Assembly: GCA_000720995.1 (NCBI GenBank)
Contig: JOEL01000023.1
Location: forward strand, 23,672 to 87,671
Direction of reading: 5' to 3'
Source: Streptomyces celluloflavus
GTDB taxonomy: Bacteria; Actinomycetota; Actinomycetes; Streptomycetales; Streptomycetaceae
Length of the DNA stretch: 64,000 nucleotides
In this document: positions 44,043 through 53,337 of the stretch, in pieces
Layout of the letters: each line of letters opens with the position of its first letter
Numbering within the stretch: position 1 is the stretch's first letter
Notes under the pieces: model-generated
What the model was told of the DNA's origin: nothing
The model's input: the letters and a program-made list of their open reading frames with translations, nothing else
The model's database searches: none
Position numbers and translations under genes: made by a program

Positions 44043-45431
44043 TCAGGGGGTGTGCCGAGGCGGCTGCGGGTCGGCCCGGCGGCCGTCCCCGGGCGGGGTG
44101 GCGGCGCCCCGGACGCGGTGTTCGATCCGGTGCCGGACGCGTGCGGCGAGGTCCGTGAGCGGGCCCGAGAAGGACGCCCGTACCGGTGTCGGGGAGCGGA
44201 TGGACCGGGCCGTTTCCGGGAGCTGTGCCAGGTCGGCCGCGAGCCGCCGGGCGGCGTCCGGCAGCCGGCCGGGCGGTCCGGTGCGCACCCCGTCCCGCAT
44301 CACCGTCTCCAGGAGCGGCACCCCGTCGGCGGGCGGCGGCTCGTCGGCGAGGCCGATCACATCGGCGCAGCCGGGGCGGCGGAACACCTGTTTGCGGCCG
44401 GGCGCCGTCACCTTCGCCGACGACAGCTTCATCACGGGCCGGCCGTCGTACTCGACGAGCTTGTAGGCGGAGTCGAGGTAGGGGGCGTCGGCGCTGACGC
44501 CGATGCGCGTGCCCACGGCGTAGACGTCGATCGGCGCGTCCGCCGCCGTCAGATCGTCCAGGGCGAATTCGTCCAGCCCGCCGCTGGCGACGATGCGGAC
44601 GCGGTGCAGCCCTGCCTCGTCGAGCACCGCCCGTGCGCGCACCGCGAGCGCCCCGAGGTCGCCGCTGTCCAGGCGGATGGCGGAACCGTCGGTGCGGCCG
44701 AGGTCGCGCAGCACCCGCGCCGCCACCGCGACGCCGGACTCCGTGTCGTAGGTGTCCACCAGGAACGTCACCGGTCCCGGATGGGACCGGGCGAAGGCGG
44801 TGAAGGCGGCCTCCTCGTCCTCGAACGCCTCGATGTAGGAGTGCGCCATGGTGCCGACGGCCGTCAGATGCTCGGCGTGGGCCGCCGCCACGTTGCTGGT
44901 GCCCGCGAAACCGGCCATGGCGCCGAGCCGGGCCGCCTGGTATCCCGCGGCCGTGCCGTGGGTGCGCCGCAGCGAGAAGTCGACGACCGGATGTCCCCGG
45001 GCGGCGATGACGCACCGTGCGCACTTGGCGGCGATGGCGGTCTGATGGCTGAGCTGGTTCAGGACGAACGTCTCGACGAGCTGTGCCTGGGGCAGCGGGG
45101 CCGTGATCTCCAGCAGCGGTTCACCGGCCAGCACGACGTGCCCCTCGGGGACGGCTCTGACCTCACCGGTGAAGCGCAGGTCCCGCAACGGTGCCAGGTC
45201 CGCGGCCGGCTGGCGCAGGGTCTCGGCGAAGGTGTCGATGTCCGCCGCCCCGACGTGGAATCCGGCGAGGAAGTCGAGGGCCGATTCCAGGCCGGCGGCG
45301 ACCAGGAAGGCCCGGCCGGGCGGCAGGTCGCGCACGAAGCAGCTGAACGTCGCCGGCTGCGTCATCCGCTCGCGGAGGTACGAGAGCGCCATGGTCACTT
45401 CGTACAGATCGGTCGTGGCGGCATCCGACAT
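44043..45431 (-). CDS. pncB: Nicotinate phosphoribosyltransferase
   Basis: 462 aa. Converts nicotinate and PRPP to nicotinate mononucleotide for NAD salvage. Family blocks: TDLYEVTMALSYLRERM, VVDFSLRRTHGTAAGYQAAR, GTSNVAAAHAEHLTAVGTMA HSYIEAF and IRLDSGDLGALAVRAR. It lies between the sensor kinase and its likely regulator, pointing to NAD balance as part of the same response; second pncB copies in actinobacterial hypoxia regulons are known. Confidence 0.95.
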   Translation of the reverse strand: MSDAATTDLYEVTMALSYLRERMTQPATFSCFVRDLPPGRAFLVAAGLESALDFLAGFHVGAADIDTFAETLRQPAADLAPLRDLRFTGEVRAVPEGHVVLAGEPLLEITAPLPQAQLVETFVLNQLSHQTAIAAKCARCVIAARGHPVVDFSLRRTHGTAAGYQAARLGAMAGFAGTSNVAAAHAEHLTAVGTMAHSYIEAFEDEEAAFTAFARSHPGPVTFLVDTYDTESGVAVAARVLRDLGRTDGSAIRLDSGDLGALAVRARAVLDEAGLHRVRIVASGGLDEFALDDLTAADAPIDVYAVGTRIGVSADAPYLDSAYKLVEYDGRPVMKLSSAKVTAPGRKQVFRRPGCADVIGLADEPPPADGVPLLETVMRDGVRTGPPGRLPDAARRLAADLAQLPETARSIRSPTPVRASFSGPLTDLAARVRHRIEHRVRGAATPPGDGRRADPQPPRHTP

Positions 45432-45449
45432 CGGCTGCTCCTTCCCTGG

Positions 45450-45489
45450 CCCCGGGCCGCCCGCCGCGGCTGCCGCGGGCGGCCCGGGG
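45450..45489. terminator. Strong GC hairpin between the DUF1259 gene and pncB
   Basis: Perfect 15-bp stem (arms 45450-45464 and 45475-45489, CCCCGGGCCGCCCGC and its complement) with a 10-base loop. Terminates the DUF1259 transcript before pncB. Confidence 0.8.
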
Positions 45490-45520
45490 TACGCCGGTCA
45501 GAGCTTCCCGGCGCCGCCCG

Positions 45521-46534
45521 TCACGCGACGCCGTCGGTGGCCGGCGCGTTGTTCGTGGCGTCCACCGCGGCGCGAAGGGCGCGGGCGAGCTTGACGGCGT
45601 CGTCCACGGCCCAGAAGTGGGTGAAGAACAGGCGGGGTTCGTCCGTCAGGCCGTGGTTGTGGAGTTCGACGAGATCGATCCCGCCGCGGCGCAGCGCCTT
45701 GAGAACATTCTGGACTTCCCCGGCGACCATGGCGAAGTCACCGTTGAGCGCGGCCCGGCCGTTGCCCAGGGGCTGGAAGGTGAAGCTGGTGGTCGCCCCG
45801 AGGCCCGAGGGCAGGACGCGGCCCCCGTCGGTGATGGTCTCGCGGCGGACGAAGATGCAGGAGTGGACCCCGCCGTCGCTGGTTCCCTTGGCGCCCAGTG
45901 CGGCGTCGATGCCGTCGGTGTCCAGTTCGAGGGGGACCGGCGCGCTCTGCCGGGCCGGGGGCGGGGTGTCCGTGTGGTCGAGGATGGTGCGCACACCGCG
46001 GGCCAGGGCCACCGGGTCGGGGCCGTGCCCGTGGATGTGCGTCCACCAGATGTCGGGGTTCTGGGCGAGCAGGTGCTTGTGGATCGCGGTCTGTGTGAAC
46101 CCCTGCGCATGCACGGCGTCGCTGAGCGACTGCAACTCGCACTCGGTGACCACCAGATCGCCCATGGCCATCGTCATGCCGTCGCTGTAGCGGACGAAGG
46201 ACACGTGCGAGCCGAGCGCGAGCGCCGGCCTGACGATGACCCCCTGGGAGACCACGTGCAGGTCGCCGCGCGGGAAGGCGGTGTGGTGGTACTCCCCCCG
46301 GATCAGCGTGCCGGCCCGGCCCAGTGTCTTCGCGACGTCCTGCCAGTCCGTCTCGGCCGTGGGCACCGGCTTGGCCGGCTTCCCCTTCACCGGCTCGCTG
46401 AGCGCGGTGGATCCGGAGCACGCGGCGGCCACGCCCGCCCCGGCCAGTACGGGCACCAGCACGGCCCCGGCCAGCAGCCGTCGCCGCTGCAGCAGCGCTC
46501 CCGCGCGCCGGTCCTCCTGTTGTCCTCGGCTCAT
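45521..46534 (-). CDS. DUF1259 exported protein with Tat-like signal
   Basis: 337 aa from ATG 46534, eight bases after GGAGGT. The N-terminus LQRRRLLAGAVLVPVLAGAG followed by VAAACSGS looks like a Tat or lipoprotein export signal. The mature part contains two DUF1259 repeats: LGRAGTLIRGEYHHTAFPR, MGDLVVTECELQSLSDAV, HIHGHGPDPVALARGVR and VELHNHGLTDEPRLFFTHFW. Many conserved histidines suggest a metal site. Function unknown. Direct repeats upstream may control it. Confidence 0.88.
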   Translation of the reverse strand: MSRGQQEDRRAGALLQRRRLLAGAVLVPVLAGAGVAAACSGSTALSEPVKGKPAKPVPTAETDWQDVAKTLGRAGTLIRGEYHHTAFPRGDLHVVSQGVIVRPALALGSHVSFVRYSDGMTMAMGDLVVTECELQSLSDAVHAQGFTQTAIHKHLLAQNPDIWWTHIHGHGPDPVALARGVRTILDHTDTPPPARQSAPVPLELDTDGIDAALGAKGTSDGGVHSCIFVRRETITDGGRVLPSGLGATTSFTFQPLGNGRAALNGDFAMVAGEVQNVLKALRRGGIDLVELHNHGLTDEPRLFFTHFWAVDDAVKLARALRAAVDATNNAPATDGVA

Positions 46535-46548
46535 CGATGAGTACCTCC

Positions 46549-46583
46549 GTTGACGACACGCGTTGACGGCATAGAGTGACGAC
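46549..46583. promoter_or_regulatory. Three direct repeats upstream of the DUF1259 gene
   Basis: GTTGACGAC (46549), GTTGACGGC (46562) and AGTGACGAC (46575) recur with a 13-base period directly upstream of the minus-strand start. Possible binding sites for a regulator that docks along one DNA face irregularly. Confidence 0.5.
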
Positions 46584-46698
46584 ATAAAAGCACGCAGTTA
46601 CCCAGATACCGGTACATACTGCTCGGTCGGCGTAGTCGCGTGTGGCCGCCGGGGCGCTGCGGGAGGCGCCGGGGCCCGGCCGGGGCGGGGCGGGGCGG

Positions 46699-47406
46699 TC
46701 AGTTCCGGTGCGGTCCGGCGTCCGGGTCCGGCGGCGGGGTCGCCCGGGTGGCGAGTACCGCCGCCTGGACGCGGCGCCCGACGCCGAGTTTGGCCAGCAG
46801 GCGGGAGATGTGGTTCTTGACCGTCTTCTCGGAGAGGTAGAGCCGCTTGCCGATCTGACGGTTTGTCAGCCCTTCGCCGATCAGGCCGAGGATCTCCCGC
46901 TCCCGCGGCGACAGGCCGGACAGCGCGTTCTCCTCGTGCTCCGCGCCGGGGTCCGGGCCGCGCAGACTGCTCATCAGCCGCGCCGTGGTCGCCGGGTCGA
47001 GCATCGAGCGGCCGGACGCGACCGTGCGGACCGCGGCGACCAGATCCTCGCCCTTGATCTCCTTCAGGACGTAGCCCGCCGCACCGGCCATGATCGCGTC
47101 GAGCAGCGCATCGTCGTCGTCGAACGACGTGAGCATCAGACAGGCCAGACCCGGCAGGCGCGAGCGCAGCTGCCGGCAGACGGTGATCCCGTCACCGTCC
47201 GGCAGCCGCACATCGAGTACGGCGACATGCGGCCGCAGCGCCGGCACCCGGGCCAGCGCGTGATCGGCGGTGCCCGCGTCGCCGACCACCTCGATATCGG
47301 GCTCCGCGTCCAGCAGGTCCTGCACACCGCGGCGGACCACTTCGTGATCGTCGAGCAGGAACACCCGGATGGGCGCCCGCGGTGAGAACTGTCCCGTGTC
47401 GCTCAT
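46699..47406 (-). CDS. NarL/DevR-type response regulator (OsdR-like)
   Basis: 235 aa from ATG 47406, preceded by GGAGG. Receiver with phosphoacceptor D65 ([13 protein letters not shown]) and the [10 protein letters not shown] start typical of DevR. LuxR-type [23 protein letters not shown], then [19 protein letters not shown]. The most likely partner of the GAF kinase at 42300, though pncB and the DUF1259 gene lie between. Probable binder of the GGRCC-N4-GGCCC dyads (inferred). Confidence 0.93.
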   Translation of the reverse strand: MSDTGQFSPRAPIRVFLLDDHEVVRRGVQDLLDAEPDIEVVGDAGTADHALARVPALRPHVAVLDVRLPDGDGITVCRQLRSRLPGLACLMLTSFDDDDALLDAIMAGAAGYVLKEIKGEDLVAAVRTVASGRSMLDPATTARLMSSLRGPDPGAEHEENALSGLSPREREILGLIGEGLTNRQIGKRLYLSEKTVKNHISRLLAKLGVGRRVQAAVLATRATPPPDPDAGPHRN

Positions 47407-47518
47407 GGCGCCCTCCACGCGCTCGCCCGGCGTCGCCCCGTCTCCCATGGTGCGGTGCGTGCCCGAGGTGCGCCAGGGCCGGCCGGGGCGGCGCCCGCCG
47501 GATGCCGGCCGCCGCCGG

Positions 47519-47977
47519 TCACCAGCGGTCGGCGCTGCCCGGTGGCCCGTACAGCTCCAGGAGCCGGGTGCGGGTGCGGTGCAGCCGGTCGGCCACCGTC
47601 TGCGCGGCATAGCGGTACATCGCGCGGCCCAGTACGGCGTCGGCCTCGCACAGTGCGCGCACCGCCGTGGCGTCGAACTCCACGGCATCCACCGGACGCA
47701 CCGCCTCCGCCCCCAGGTGCCAGAGGTACGGCGGGAACAGCCAGGACCAGCCGACCAGATCGTCCCGGCCGAGCGTCTCGACGACCGCCGCCCGCCGCCC
47801 CGGGACGTGCAGGTCGAGGGCGACCAGACCCGAGCGGATGACCCAGAACCGGTCCGCCGAGCGGCCCTCCTCGAAGATGCGGGTGCCCCGCGGCAGGGAC
47901 ACGTTGCGCGCCACCTCGGTCAGCCGCTCGGCCGCCCCGGCGGGCAGCACGTCGAGCAGACTCCTGGTCGTGGTCAT
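47519..47977 (-). CDS. Stand-alone cyclic-nucleotide-binding-fold protein (Crp-like sensor, no HTH)
   Basis: 152 aa from ATG 47977, five bases after GGAGG. cNMP fold: [60 protein letters not shown]. The C-terminal DNA-binding domain of Crp/FNR proteins is missing. It overlaps the CBS-BON stop by four bases, so it is translated with it. Likely a small-ligand sensor acting on a partner protein. Confidence 0.88.
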   Translation of the reverse strand: MTTTRSLLDVLPAGAAERLTEVARNVSLPRGTRIFEEGRSADRFWVIRSGLVALDLHVPGRRAAVVETLGRDDLVGWSWLFPPYLWHLGAEAVRPVDAVEFDATAVRALCEADAVLGRAMYRYAAQTVADRLHRTRTRLLELYGPPGSADRW

Positions 47978-48693
47978 CTCGTCCTCCGTCCCGGGGCGGC
48001 GGCCGGGGACTCCCGGCGGGCCGGGCCGCCGCCGCTGTGCCGTCCCCGGCCGGGCGCGGCCGCGGTGCGCGTGGTGGTCTCCCCCGGCTGGTGGTACGCG
48101 GCCGCGCGGCGGTACGTCAGCCGGTCCACCACCGCGATCACGCCGTGGACCTGGCGCGTCATCCGTACGGCCACGGCCGCGTCGCCGCTGCTCTCCAGGC
48201 AGCCGCTCAGCGCCACCACGCCGCCGCGCACCGAGACCTGCACCCGGTGCGGGCCCAGCCACAGGGTGCGGACCATGATCTCGTCGAGGACCTCGTCGCG
48301 GATGTCCGCATCCGGCCGGCAGAAGATCTGCAACAGGTCGCGCCGGGTGACGATGCCGACCAGGCGGGCCTCCTCGTCCACGACCGGCAGCCGCCCGATG
48401 CGGTGCTCGGTCAGCAGGCGGGCCGCCCGGACAAGGGAGTCGTCCGCCCGGATGGTGATCGCCGGGACGGACATCAGCTCCCCCGCGGTCGGCGGTCCCG
48501 CGCCGCCGGTCCGCCGGACGCGCCGCAGATCGGCCGCGGAGACGACCCCGGCCACCCGCTCGTCGGCGTCCACCACCGGCAGCGCGCCGACGTCGTACTC
48601 GGCCAGCCACCGCTGGAGGTCCTCGCGCGGGGTCGCGCGCAGCGCCCGGACCACCTCGCCGGTCATCACGCTGCCGACCCTCCGTGGCTTCAT
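47974..48693 (-). CDS. Tandem CBS-domain protein with BON domain
   Basis: 239 aa from ATG 48693 (GGAGGG seven bases upstream). CBS pair at residues about 8-125: VGSVMTGEVVRALRATPRED, VGALPVVDADERVAGVVSAA and LTEHRIGRLPVVDEEARLVG. BON domain at about 135-205: IRDEVLDEIMVRTLWLGPHR, then VVALSGCLES. Adenosine-nucleotide sensing is the usual CBS role. The Gly/Arg/Pro tail is variable. It shares a divergent control region, including a DevR-like box, with the phosphoglucomutase operon. Confidence 0.92.
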   Translation of the reverse strand: MKPRRVGSVMTGEVVRALRATPREDLQRWLAEYDVGALPVVDADERVAGVVSAADLRRVRRTGGAGPPTAGELMSVPAITIRADDSLVRAARLLTEHRIGRLPVVDEEARLVGIVTRRDLLQIFCRPDADIRDEVLDEIMVRTLWLGPHRVQVSVRGGVVALSGCLESSGDAAVAVRMTRQVHGVIAVVDRLTYRRAAAYHQPGETTTRTAAAPGRGRHSGGGPARRESPAAAPGRRTR

Positions 48694-48828
48694 CGCACGC
48701 CCTCCTTCGGCGCCCGCCCCGCCGGGCGGCCGGTGCGGACGGCGGCCGCGCGGCCCGGCTCTCGCGGGCGGCACTCCCATCATCGGACGGTGCGGGGCCC
48801 GGTCACAGGGGCCTTCCGGGACCGCCCG

Positions 48829-48844
48829 AGGACCAATCGGCCCT
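48829..48844. promoter_or_regulatory. DevR/OsdR-like box in the CBS-BON / phosphoglucomutase divergent region
   Basis: AGGACCAATCGGCCCT: the same GGACC-N4-GGCCC form as at 40026, near-symmetric, and placed where it could serve both divergent transcripts. Confidence 0.55.
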
Positions 48845-48954
48845 GCCGGGGGCGGCTGCGCCGGGCCCCGCCGCCGCTCCCGCGCGACGCGCCCGCGGCC
48901 GGGGGCCGTGGTGCCATGGAGAGGACCCCCTGACGGAGGGAGGGATCCGCCATC

Positions 48955-49716
48955 ATGGGCGACGCGCCGTCCCTGGCCGACTGTCTGCGTTCACTGCGGG
49001 CCGTGGTCTTCGACACCGACGGAGTCATCCTCGACTCCGCCCGGGTCCACGCCGCGGCCTGGCAGGGCGCCTTCGACGCCTGTCTGTCGGCCGTGGGCGG
49101 GCAGCGGCCGTTCGACCCGGTGGACGACTACCGCCGGTATGTCGACGGCCGCTCCCGGCAGGACGGGGCCGCCGGATTCCTCGCGTCCCGGGGGCTGGAC
49201 CTGCCGTTCGGTGACCCCGCCGACCCGCCGGGCACCGCCACGGTGTGGGCCGTCGCGGCCCGCAAGGAGGAACTGTTCACCGGGCTGCTGCGCGCGCAGG
49301 GCATCGTCGCCTGGCCCGGCACCGTACGCCTGCTGCACGCGCTGCGGCGCCGGCGGATACCGTGCGCGGCCGTCTCGGCGTCCCGCCACGCGGCCGAGCT
49401 GCTCGCCGCGGCGGGCATCGACGGCCTCTTCCGGGCCGTGGTGGACGGCAACGAGGCGCGGCGGCTGGCGCTGCCGGGCAAACCGGACCCGGCGCTCTTC
49501 GTGGAGGCGGCCCGGCGCCTCGGCGTCCCGGTCGGCGACACCGCCGTGGTGGAGGACGCCCTGGCCGGTGTCGAGGCCGGCCGGCGCGGTGGATTCGGCC
49601 TCGTGGTGGGCGTGGACCGCACGGCCGGCCCGGTCGGCACGGCCGCCCTGCGCCGCCACGGCGCCGATGTCGTGGTGAGCGACCCCGGCGAGCTGCTGAC
49701 ATCCGGGGAGGGCTGA
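48955..49716 (+). CDS. HAD-family beta-phosphoglucomutase
   Basis: 253 aa. HAD motif I VVFDTDGVILDSARVHAAAW (nucleophile D19 or thereabouts), motif II VSASRHAAELL, and motifs III/IV in LPGKPDPALFVEAARRLGV and VVEDALAGVEAGRRGGFG. Paired with the GH65 phosphorylase that follows and overlaps it: phosphorylase makes beta-glucose-1-phosphate and this enzyme converts it to glucose-6-phosphate. GGAGGGAG precedes the start. Confidence 0.92.
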   Translation: MGDAPSLADCLRSLRAVVFDTDGVILDSARVHAAAWQGAFDACLSAVGGQRPFDPVDDYRRYVDGRSRQDGAAGFLASRGLDLPFGDPADPPGTATVWAVAARKEELFTGLLRAQGIVAWPGTVRLLHALRRRRIPCAAVSASRHAAELLAAAGIDGLFRAVVDGNEARRLALPGKPDPALFVEAARRLGVPVGDTAVVEDALAGVEAGRRGGFGLVVGVDRTAGPVGTAALRRHGADVVVSDPGELLTSGEG

Positions 49717-52118
49717 TGACCGGCGACTGGACCTGGTCGTACGAGGGGTACGAACCGGCGGAGGAACGGCTGCGCGAGACGCTGTGCACCCTCGGCAACG
49801 GCTACTTCGCCACCCGCGGCGCCGCGTCCGAGACGCCCGCCGGGCCCACACACGGTCCGGGCACGTACGCGGCGGGCTGCTACAACCGGCTGGCCTCCAC
49901 CGTGGCGGACCGCCGGGTCGAGCACGAGGACATGGTCAATCTGCCCAACTGGCTGCCGCTGCGCTACCGCATGTGCCCGGCGGACGTACCCCCCGGGCCG
50001 TGGCTGACCCCCGACGGCGGACAACTGGTGGAGCACCGGCAGACGTTGGACCTGCGGCACGGCACCCTGACCCGGTGGACGGTCTACGCGGACGACGACG
50101 GGCGACGGCTGAGCGTCACGCAGTGCCGCCTGGTGCACATGGGCGACCCGCATCTGGCCGCGCTGCGCACCTCGTTCACGGCCGACGGGTGGACGGGCGG
50201 GGTGGAGGTCGTGGCCGGGATCGACGGGGATGTCCGCAACACCGGTGTCGAGCGGTACCGCGCTCTCGCCAACCGGCATCTGACCGGCTGGGCGACCGGT
50301 TCCGAGCAGGACGACACGGTGTGGCTGGGCTGCCGCACCGTCACCTCCGACATCCGTATCGCACTGGCCGCGCGCACCCGGGCGGCCGGCCCCGGGAGCG
50401 CGAAGCCGCGGGCCTGCCTCACCGCCCGCCGGGCCCGCCAAGGGCTGACCCTGCCCGTCGGACCCGGCACCGACGCCGTCGTCGACAAGACGGTGGCGCT
50501 GTACACCTCCCACGACCCGGCGATCGGCAACGCGGTGAGCGCGGCCGTCCGCGCCGCGCACCAGGCTCCGGAGTTCCCGCTGCTGCTGGCCGCGCACCGG
50601 CGCGCCTGGGAGCACCTCTGGCAGCAGACGAAGCTGGAGGTCCCCGGTGAGGCGGGCCGGATTCTGCGGCTGCACCTCTTCCATGTGCTCCAGACCCTCT
50701 CGCCGCACTCGGCCGAGCTGGACGTCGGGGTACCGGCGCGGGGCCTGCACGGCGAGGCGTACCGCGGGCACGTCTTCTGGGACGAGCTCTTCGTGCTGCC
50801 GTTCCTGAACCTGCATCTGCCGGAGGTCTCCCGGGCCCTGCTCGGCTACCGCCACCGCCGGCTGTCCGCGGCCTGCCGGTCGGCGCGGGAGGCGGGCCGG
50901 GCGGGGGCGATGTACCCCTGGCAGAGCGGCAGCGACGGCCGGGAGGAGGCGCCGGAGGTCCATCTCAACCCGCGCTCGGGCCGCTGGCTGCCCGATCACT
51001 CCCGGTTGCAGCACCACGTCGGCTCGGCGATCGCGTACAACGTGTGGCAGTACTGCCAGGCCAGCGGCGATACGGAGTTCCTGCACACCAAGGGCGCGGA
51101 GATGGTGCTGGAGATCGCCCGCTTCTGGGCGGCCGGCTCGGTCTGGGACCCGGCCCTGGGCCGCTACCGCATCCGCGGGGTCGTCGGTCCCGACGAGTAC
51201 CACGACGGCTATCCGGCGGCCACCGAACCGGGGCTGGACGACAACACCTATACGAACGTCACCGCGGCCTGGGTGCTGCGGCGCGCGCTGGAGCTCTGCC
51301 ACACCCTCCCCGAGACCCGGCGGCAGCAGCTGTTCGAGCGCATCCGGCTCGGTCCGGACGAGCGGGAACGCTGGGAGGACATCGCACACCGGCTCCATGT
51401 GCCGCACCACCGCGGGGTCATCAGCCAGTTCGCGGGCTACGGCGATCTGGCGGAGCTCGACTGGGAGGGCTACCGGAAGCGGTACGGGGACATCCGGCGG
51501 CTGGACCGGATCCTGGAGGCGGAGGACGACACCCCCAACCGCTACCAGGCGTCCAAGCAGGCCGATGTGCTGATGCTGGGCTACCTCTTCTCACCGGCGG
51601 AACTCGCCGGGGTGTTCCGGCAGCTCGGCTACCCCCTCGACGACGACATCTGGCACACCACCGTCGACTACTACCTGCGCCGCACCAGCCACGGATCGAC
51701 GCTCAGCGCCCTGGTGCACGCCTGGGTGCTGGCACGGGCCCGCCGGGCCGACGCCTGGACGTACTGCGAGGAGGCGCTGACCGGGGACGTGGCGGACCTC
51801 CAGGGCGGCACCACCGCCGAGGGCATCCACCTGGGCGCGATGGCGGGCACGCTGGATCTCGTCCAGCGCGGGATGACCGGCCTGGAGACCCGCGACGGCG
51901 CGCTGTGGCTCGCCCCGGCGCCGATCCCCCAGCTCTCGGAGTTCGGGGTACGGCTGCGCTATCTGCGCCACTGGGACATCGACCTGCACATCCGGGCCAA
52001 GCAGGTGTACCTGGCGGTACCGGAATCGGGCCACGCCCCGTTGCGGGTGAAGCTCGGCGGCCACACGTTCACGGTCGCCCCCGGCACGAGCTGCCGGCTC
52101 GACCTGCCCGGCAGCTGA
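49716..52118 (+). CDS. Glycoside hydrolase family 65 phosphorylase (trehalose/maltose/kojibiose type)
   Basis: 800 aa, normal for GH65. The catalytic acid is E494 in VVGPDEYHDGY; other blocks are ETLCTLGNGYFATRGAAS, RGLHGEAYRGHVFWDELFVL, MYPWQSGSDGREE and NRYQASKQADVLMLGYLF. It phosphorolyses a glucose disaccharide to glucose and beta-glucose-1-phosphate, saving ATP, which fits a low-oxygen block. Trehalose is the most likely store in Streptomyces, but specificity cannot be read here. ATGA overlap with the mutase. Confidence 0.93.
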   Translation: MTGDWTWSYEGYEPAEERLRETLCTLGNGYFATRGAASETPAGPTHGPGTYAAGCYNRLASTVADRRVEHEDMVNLPNWLPLRYRMCPADVPPGPWLTPDGGQLVEHRQTLDLRHGTLTRWTVYADDDGRRLSVTQCRLVHMGDPHLAALRTSFTADGWTGGVEVVAGIDGDVRNTGVERYRALANRHLTGWATGSEQDDTVWLGCRTVTSDIRIALAARTRAAGPGSAKPRACLTARRARQGLTLPVGPGTDAVVDKTVALYTSHDPAIGNAVSAAVRAAHQAPEFPLLLAAHRRAWEHLWQQTKLEVPGEAGRILRLHLFHVLQTLSPHSAELDVGVPARGLHGEAYRGHVFWDELFVLPFLNLHLPEVSRALLGYRHRRLSAACRSAREAGRAGAMYPWQSGSDGREEAPEVHLNPRSGRWLPDHSRLQHHVGSAIAYNVWQYCQASGDTEFLHTKGAEMVLEIARFWAAGSVWDPALGRYRIRGVVGPDEYHDGYPAATEPGLDDNTYTNVTAAWVLRRALELCHTLPETRRQQLFERIRLGPDERERWEDIAHRLHVPHHRGVISQFAGYGDLAELDWEGYRKRYGDIRRLDRILEAEDDTPNRYQASKQADVLMLGYLFSPAELAGVFRQLGYPLDDDIWHTTVDYYLRRTSHGSTLSALVHAWVLARARRADAWTYCEEALTGDVADLQGGTTAEGIHLGAMAGTLDLVQRGMTGLETRDGALWLAPAPIPQLSEFGVRLRYLRHWDIDLHIRAKQVYLAVPESGHAPLRVKLGGHTFTVAPGTSCRLDLPGS

Positions 52119-52158
52119 CGGGGCGCACCGATTCCGGTGCCGGTCCGTACCGCCGGGT

Positions 52159-52193
52159 GGGCCGGTCGGCCCGGGTGGGGGCCCTGCGGCCCC
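52159..52193. promoter_or_regulatory. Tandem DevR/OsdR-like boxes upstream of the universal stress gene
   Basis: Two dyads: GGGCC-GGTC-GGCCC (52159-52172) and GGGGCC-CTGC-GGCCCC (52178-52193), 19 bases apart start to start, about two helical turns. Both keep the four-base spacer of the other sites. Confidence 0.55.
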
Positions 52194-52265
52194 TCGCGAG
52201 CCGCGCGCGTACCGGACGACCGTGGGAGGTGAACCGTGGAACCGCTCGCCGCCCGGAGGTGCGCC

Positions 52266-53168
52266 ATGACCCGCCCCGTGACCGTCGGACTGGACGGCTC
52301 CCCCGCGAGCCTCGCCGCCGCCGACTGGGGTGCCCGGGAGGCGCTGCGCCGGGAGCTGCCGCTCTGCCTCGTCCACGCCTGGGAGTGGCAGCCCTACACG
52401 AACGCGCCGCTCGCGGGGACGGAGGGACCCCGGCAGTGGTCCGAGCGCGTGCCCCGCGAGGCCGCCGCGGATCTCCGCAACCGCTATCCGGACCTGGACA
52501 TCACCACGGACCACCGCACGGGCCCGCCCCCGGAGGTGCTGTGCGACGCGGCCCGGGAGGCGGAGCTGCTGGCCATGGGCAGCGCCCGGATCGGCACCCT
52601 CGCCGGTTTCCTCCTCGGCTCCGTCGGGCTGTCCACGGCCGCGCACAGCGAGCGGCCGGTCGTCTTCGTCCGCGCCGGGACGACGGCCGACGACGAGCAC
52701 CGGCCCGCGACGGACGGCCGGCCCCCGGCGGCGATGGCCTACCGTCCGGTGGTGCTCGGCCTGGATCTGAGCCGACCGTGCGCGGAGGTGATCCGGTTCG
52801 CCTTCGACACCGCGGCGCTCCGGGCGGCCCCGCTCCGGGTGGTGCACGGCTGGCATCCGCCTGCCTACATCGCCTACGGCGCCGGGGTGCGCCCGACCCT
52901 GCGGGCCGACATGGCGGCGGAGCAGACCGAGACGATGCGCACCGCGCTGCGGCCGTGGCGGGAGAAGTACCCCGGTATCGACGTGATCGAGCAGTCCGCG
53001 TCCGGCCCGCCGGCCCGTCACCTCGTGGCGGCGGGCGCCGAGGCCGGACTCGTCGTCATCGGCCGGCGGACCGGCCGCTCCTGGGTCGGCCCGCCCCGCA
53101 TCGGGCACGTCGCACACGCGGTCCTGCACCACTGCCCGGCGCCGGTCGCGGTCGTTCCGTACGCGTGA
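52266..53168 (+). CDS. Tandem universal stress protein (UspA-like)
   Basis: 300 aa from ATG 52266; GTG 52236 also has a good GGGAGG site and would add ten residues. Two Usp domains: VTVGLDGSPASLAAADWGAR with MGSARIGTLAGFLLGSVGLS (ATP-loop G-2x-G-9x-GS type), and VVLGLDLSRPCAEVIRFAF with IGRRTGRSWVGPPRIGHVAH. Tandem Usp proteins (Rv2623-like) bind ATP and slow growth in hypoxia. Preceded by two DevR-like boxes. Confidence 0.93.
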   Translation: MTRPVTVGLDGSPASLAAADWGAREALRRELPLCLVHAWEWQPYTNAPLAGTEGPRQWSERVPREAAADLRNRYPDLDITTDHRTGPPPEVLCDAAREAELLAMGSARIGTLAGFLLGSVGLSTAAHSERPVVFVRAGTTADDEHRPATDGRPPAAMAYRPVVLGLDLSRPCAEVIRFAFDTAALRAAPLRVVHGWHPPAYIAYGAGVRPTLRADMAAEQTETMRTALRPWREKYPGIDVIEQSASGPPARHLVAAGAEAGLVVIGRRTGRSWVGPPRIGHVAHAVLHHCPAPVAVVPYA

Positions 53169-53337
53169 GGGCGCGCCGCGGTGGCGGGCGGCGGCGCACG
53201 GTGGCGGTCGCGGCGGGAGCGGGGCGGCGGGGCCACGGGGCTCCGGACCGGGTGGGCGGACGGACCGCCGGCGTTCCGTCCGGTGTCCTCGCCGCCGGTT
53301 CCGGGGCCGGGGACACCGGGCGGCCCGCCGACCGGGC

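Noticed and set aside
48805-48826. GGGGCC-TTCC-GGGACC as another DevR-like box
   Set aside because: The second half-site is in the wrong orientation for a dyad.
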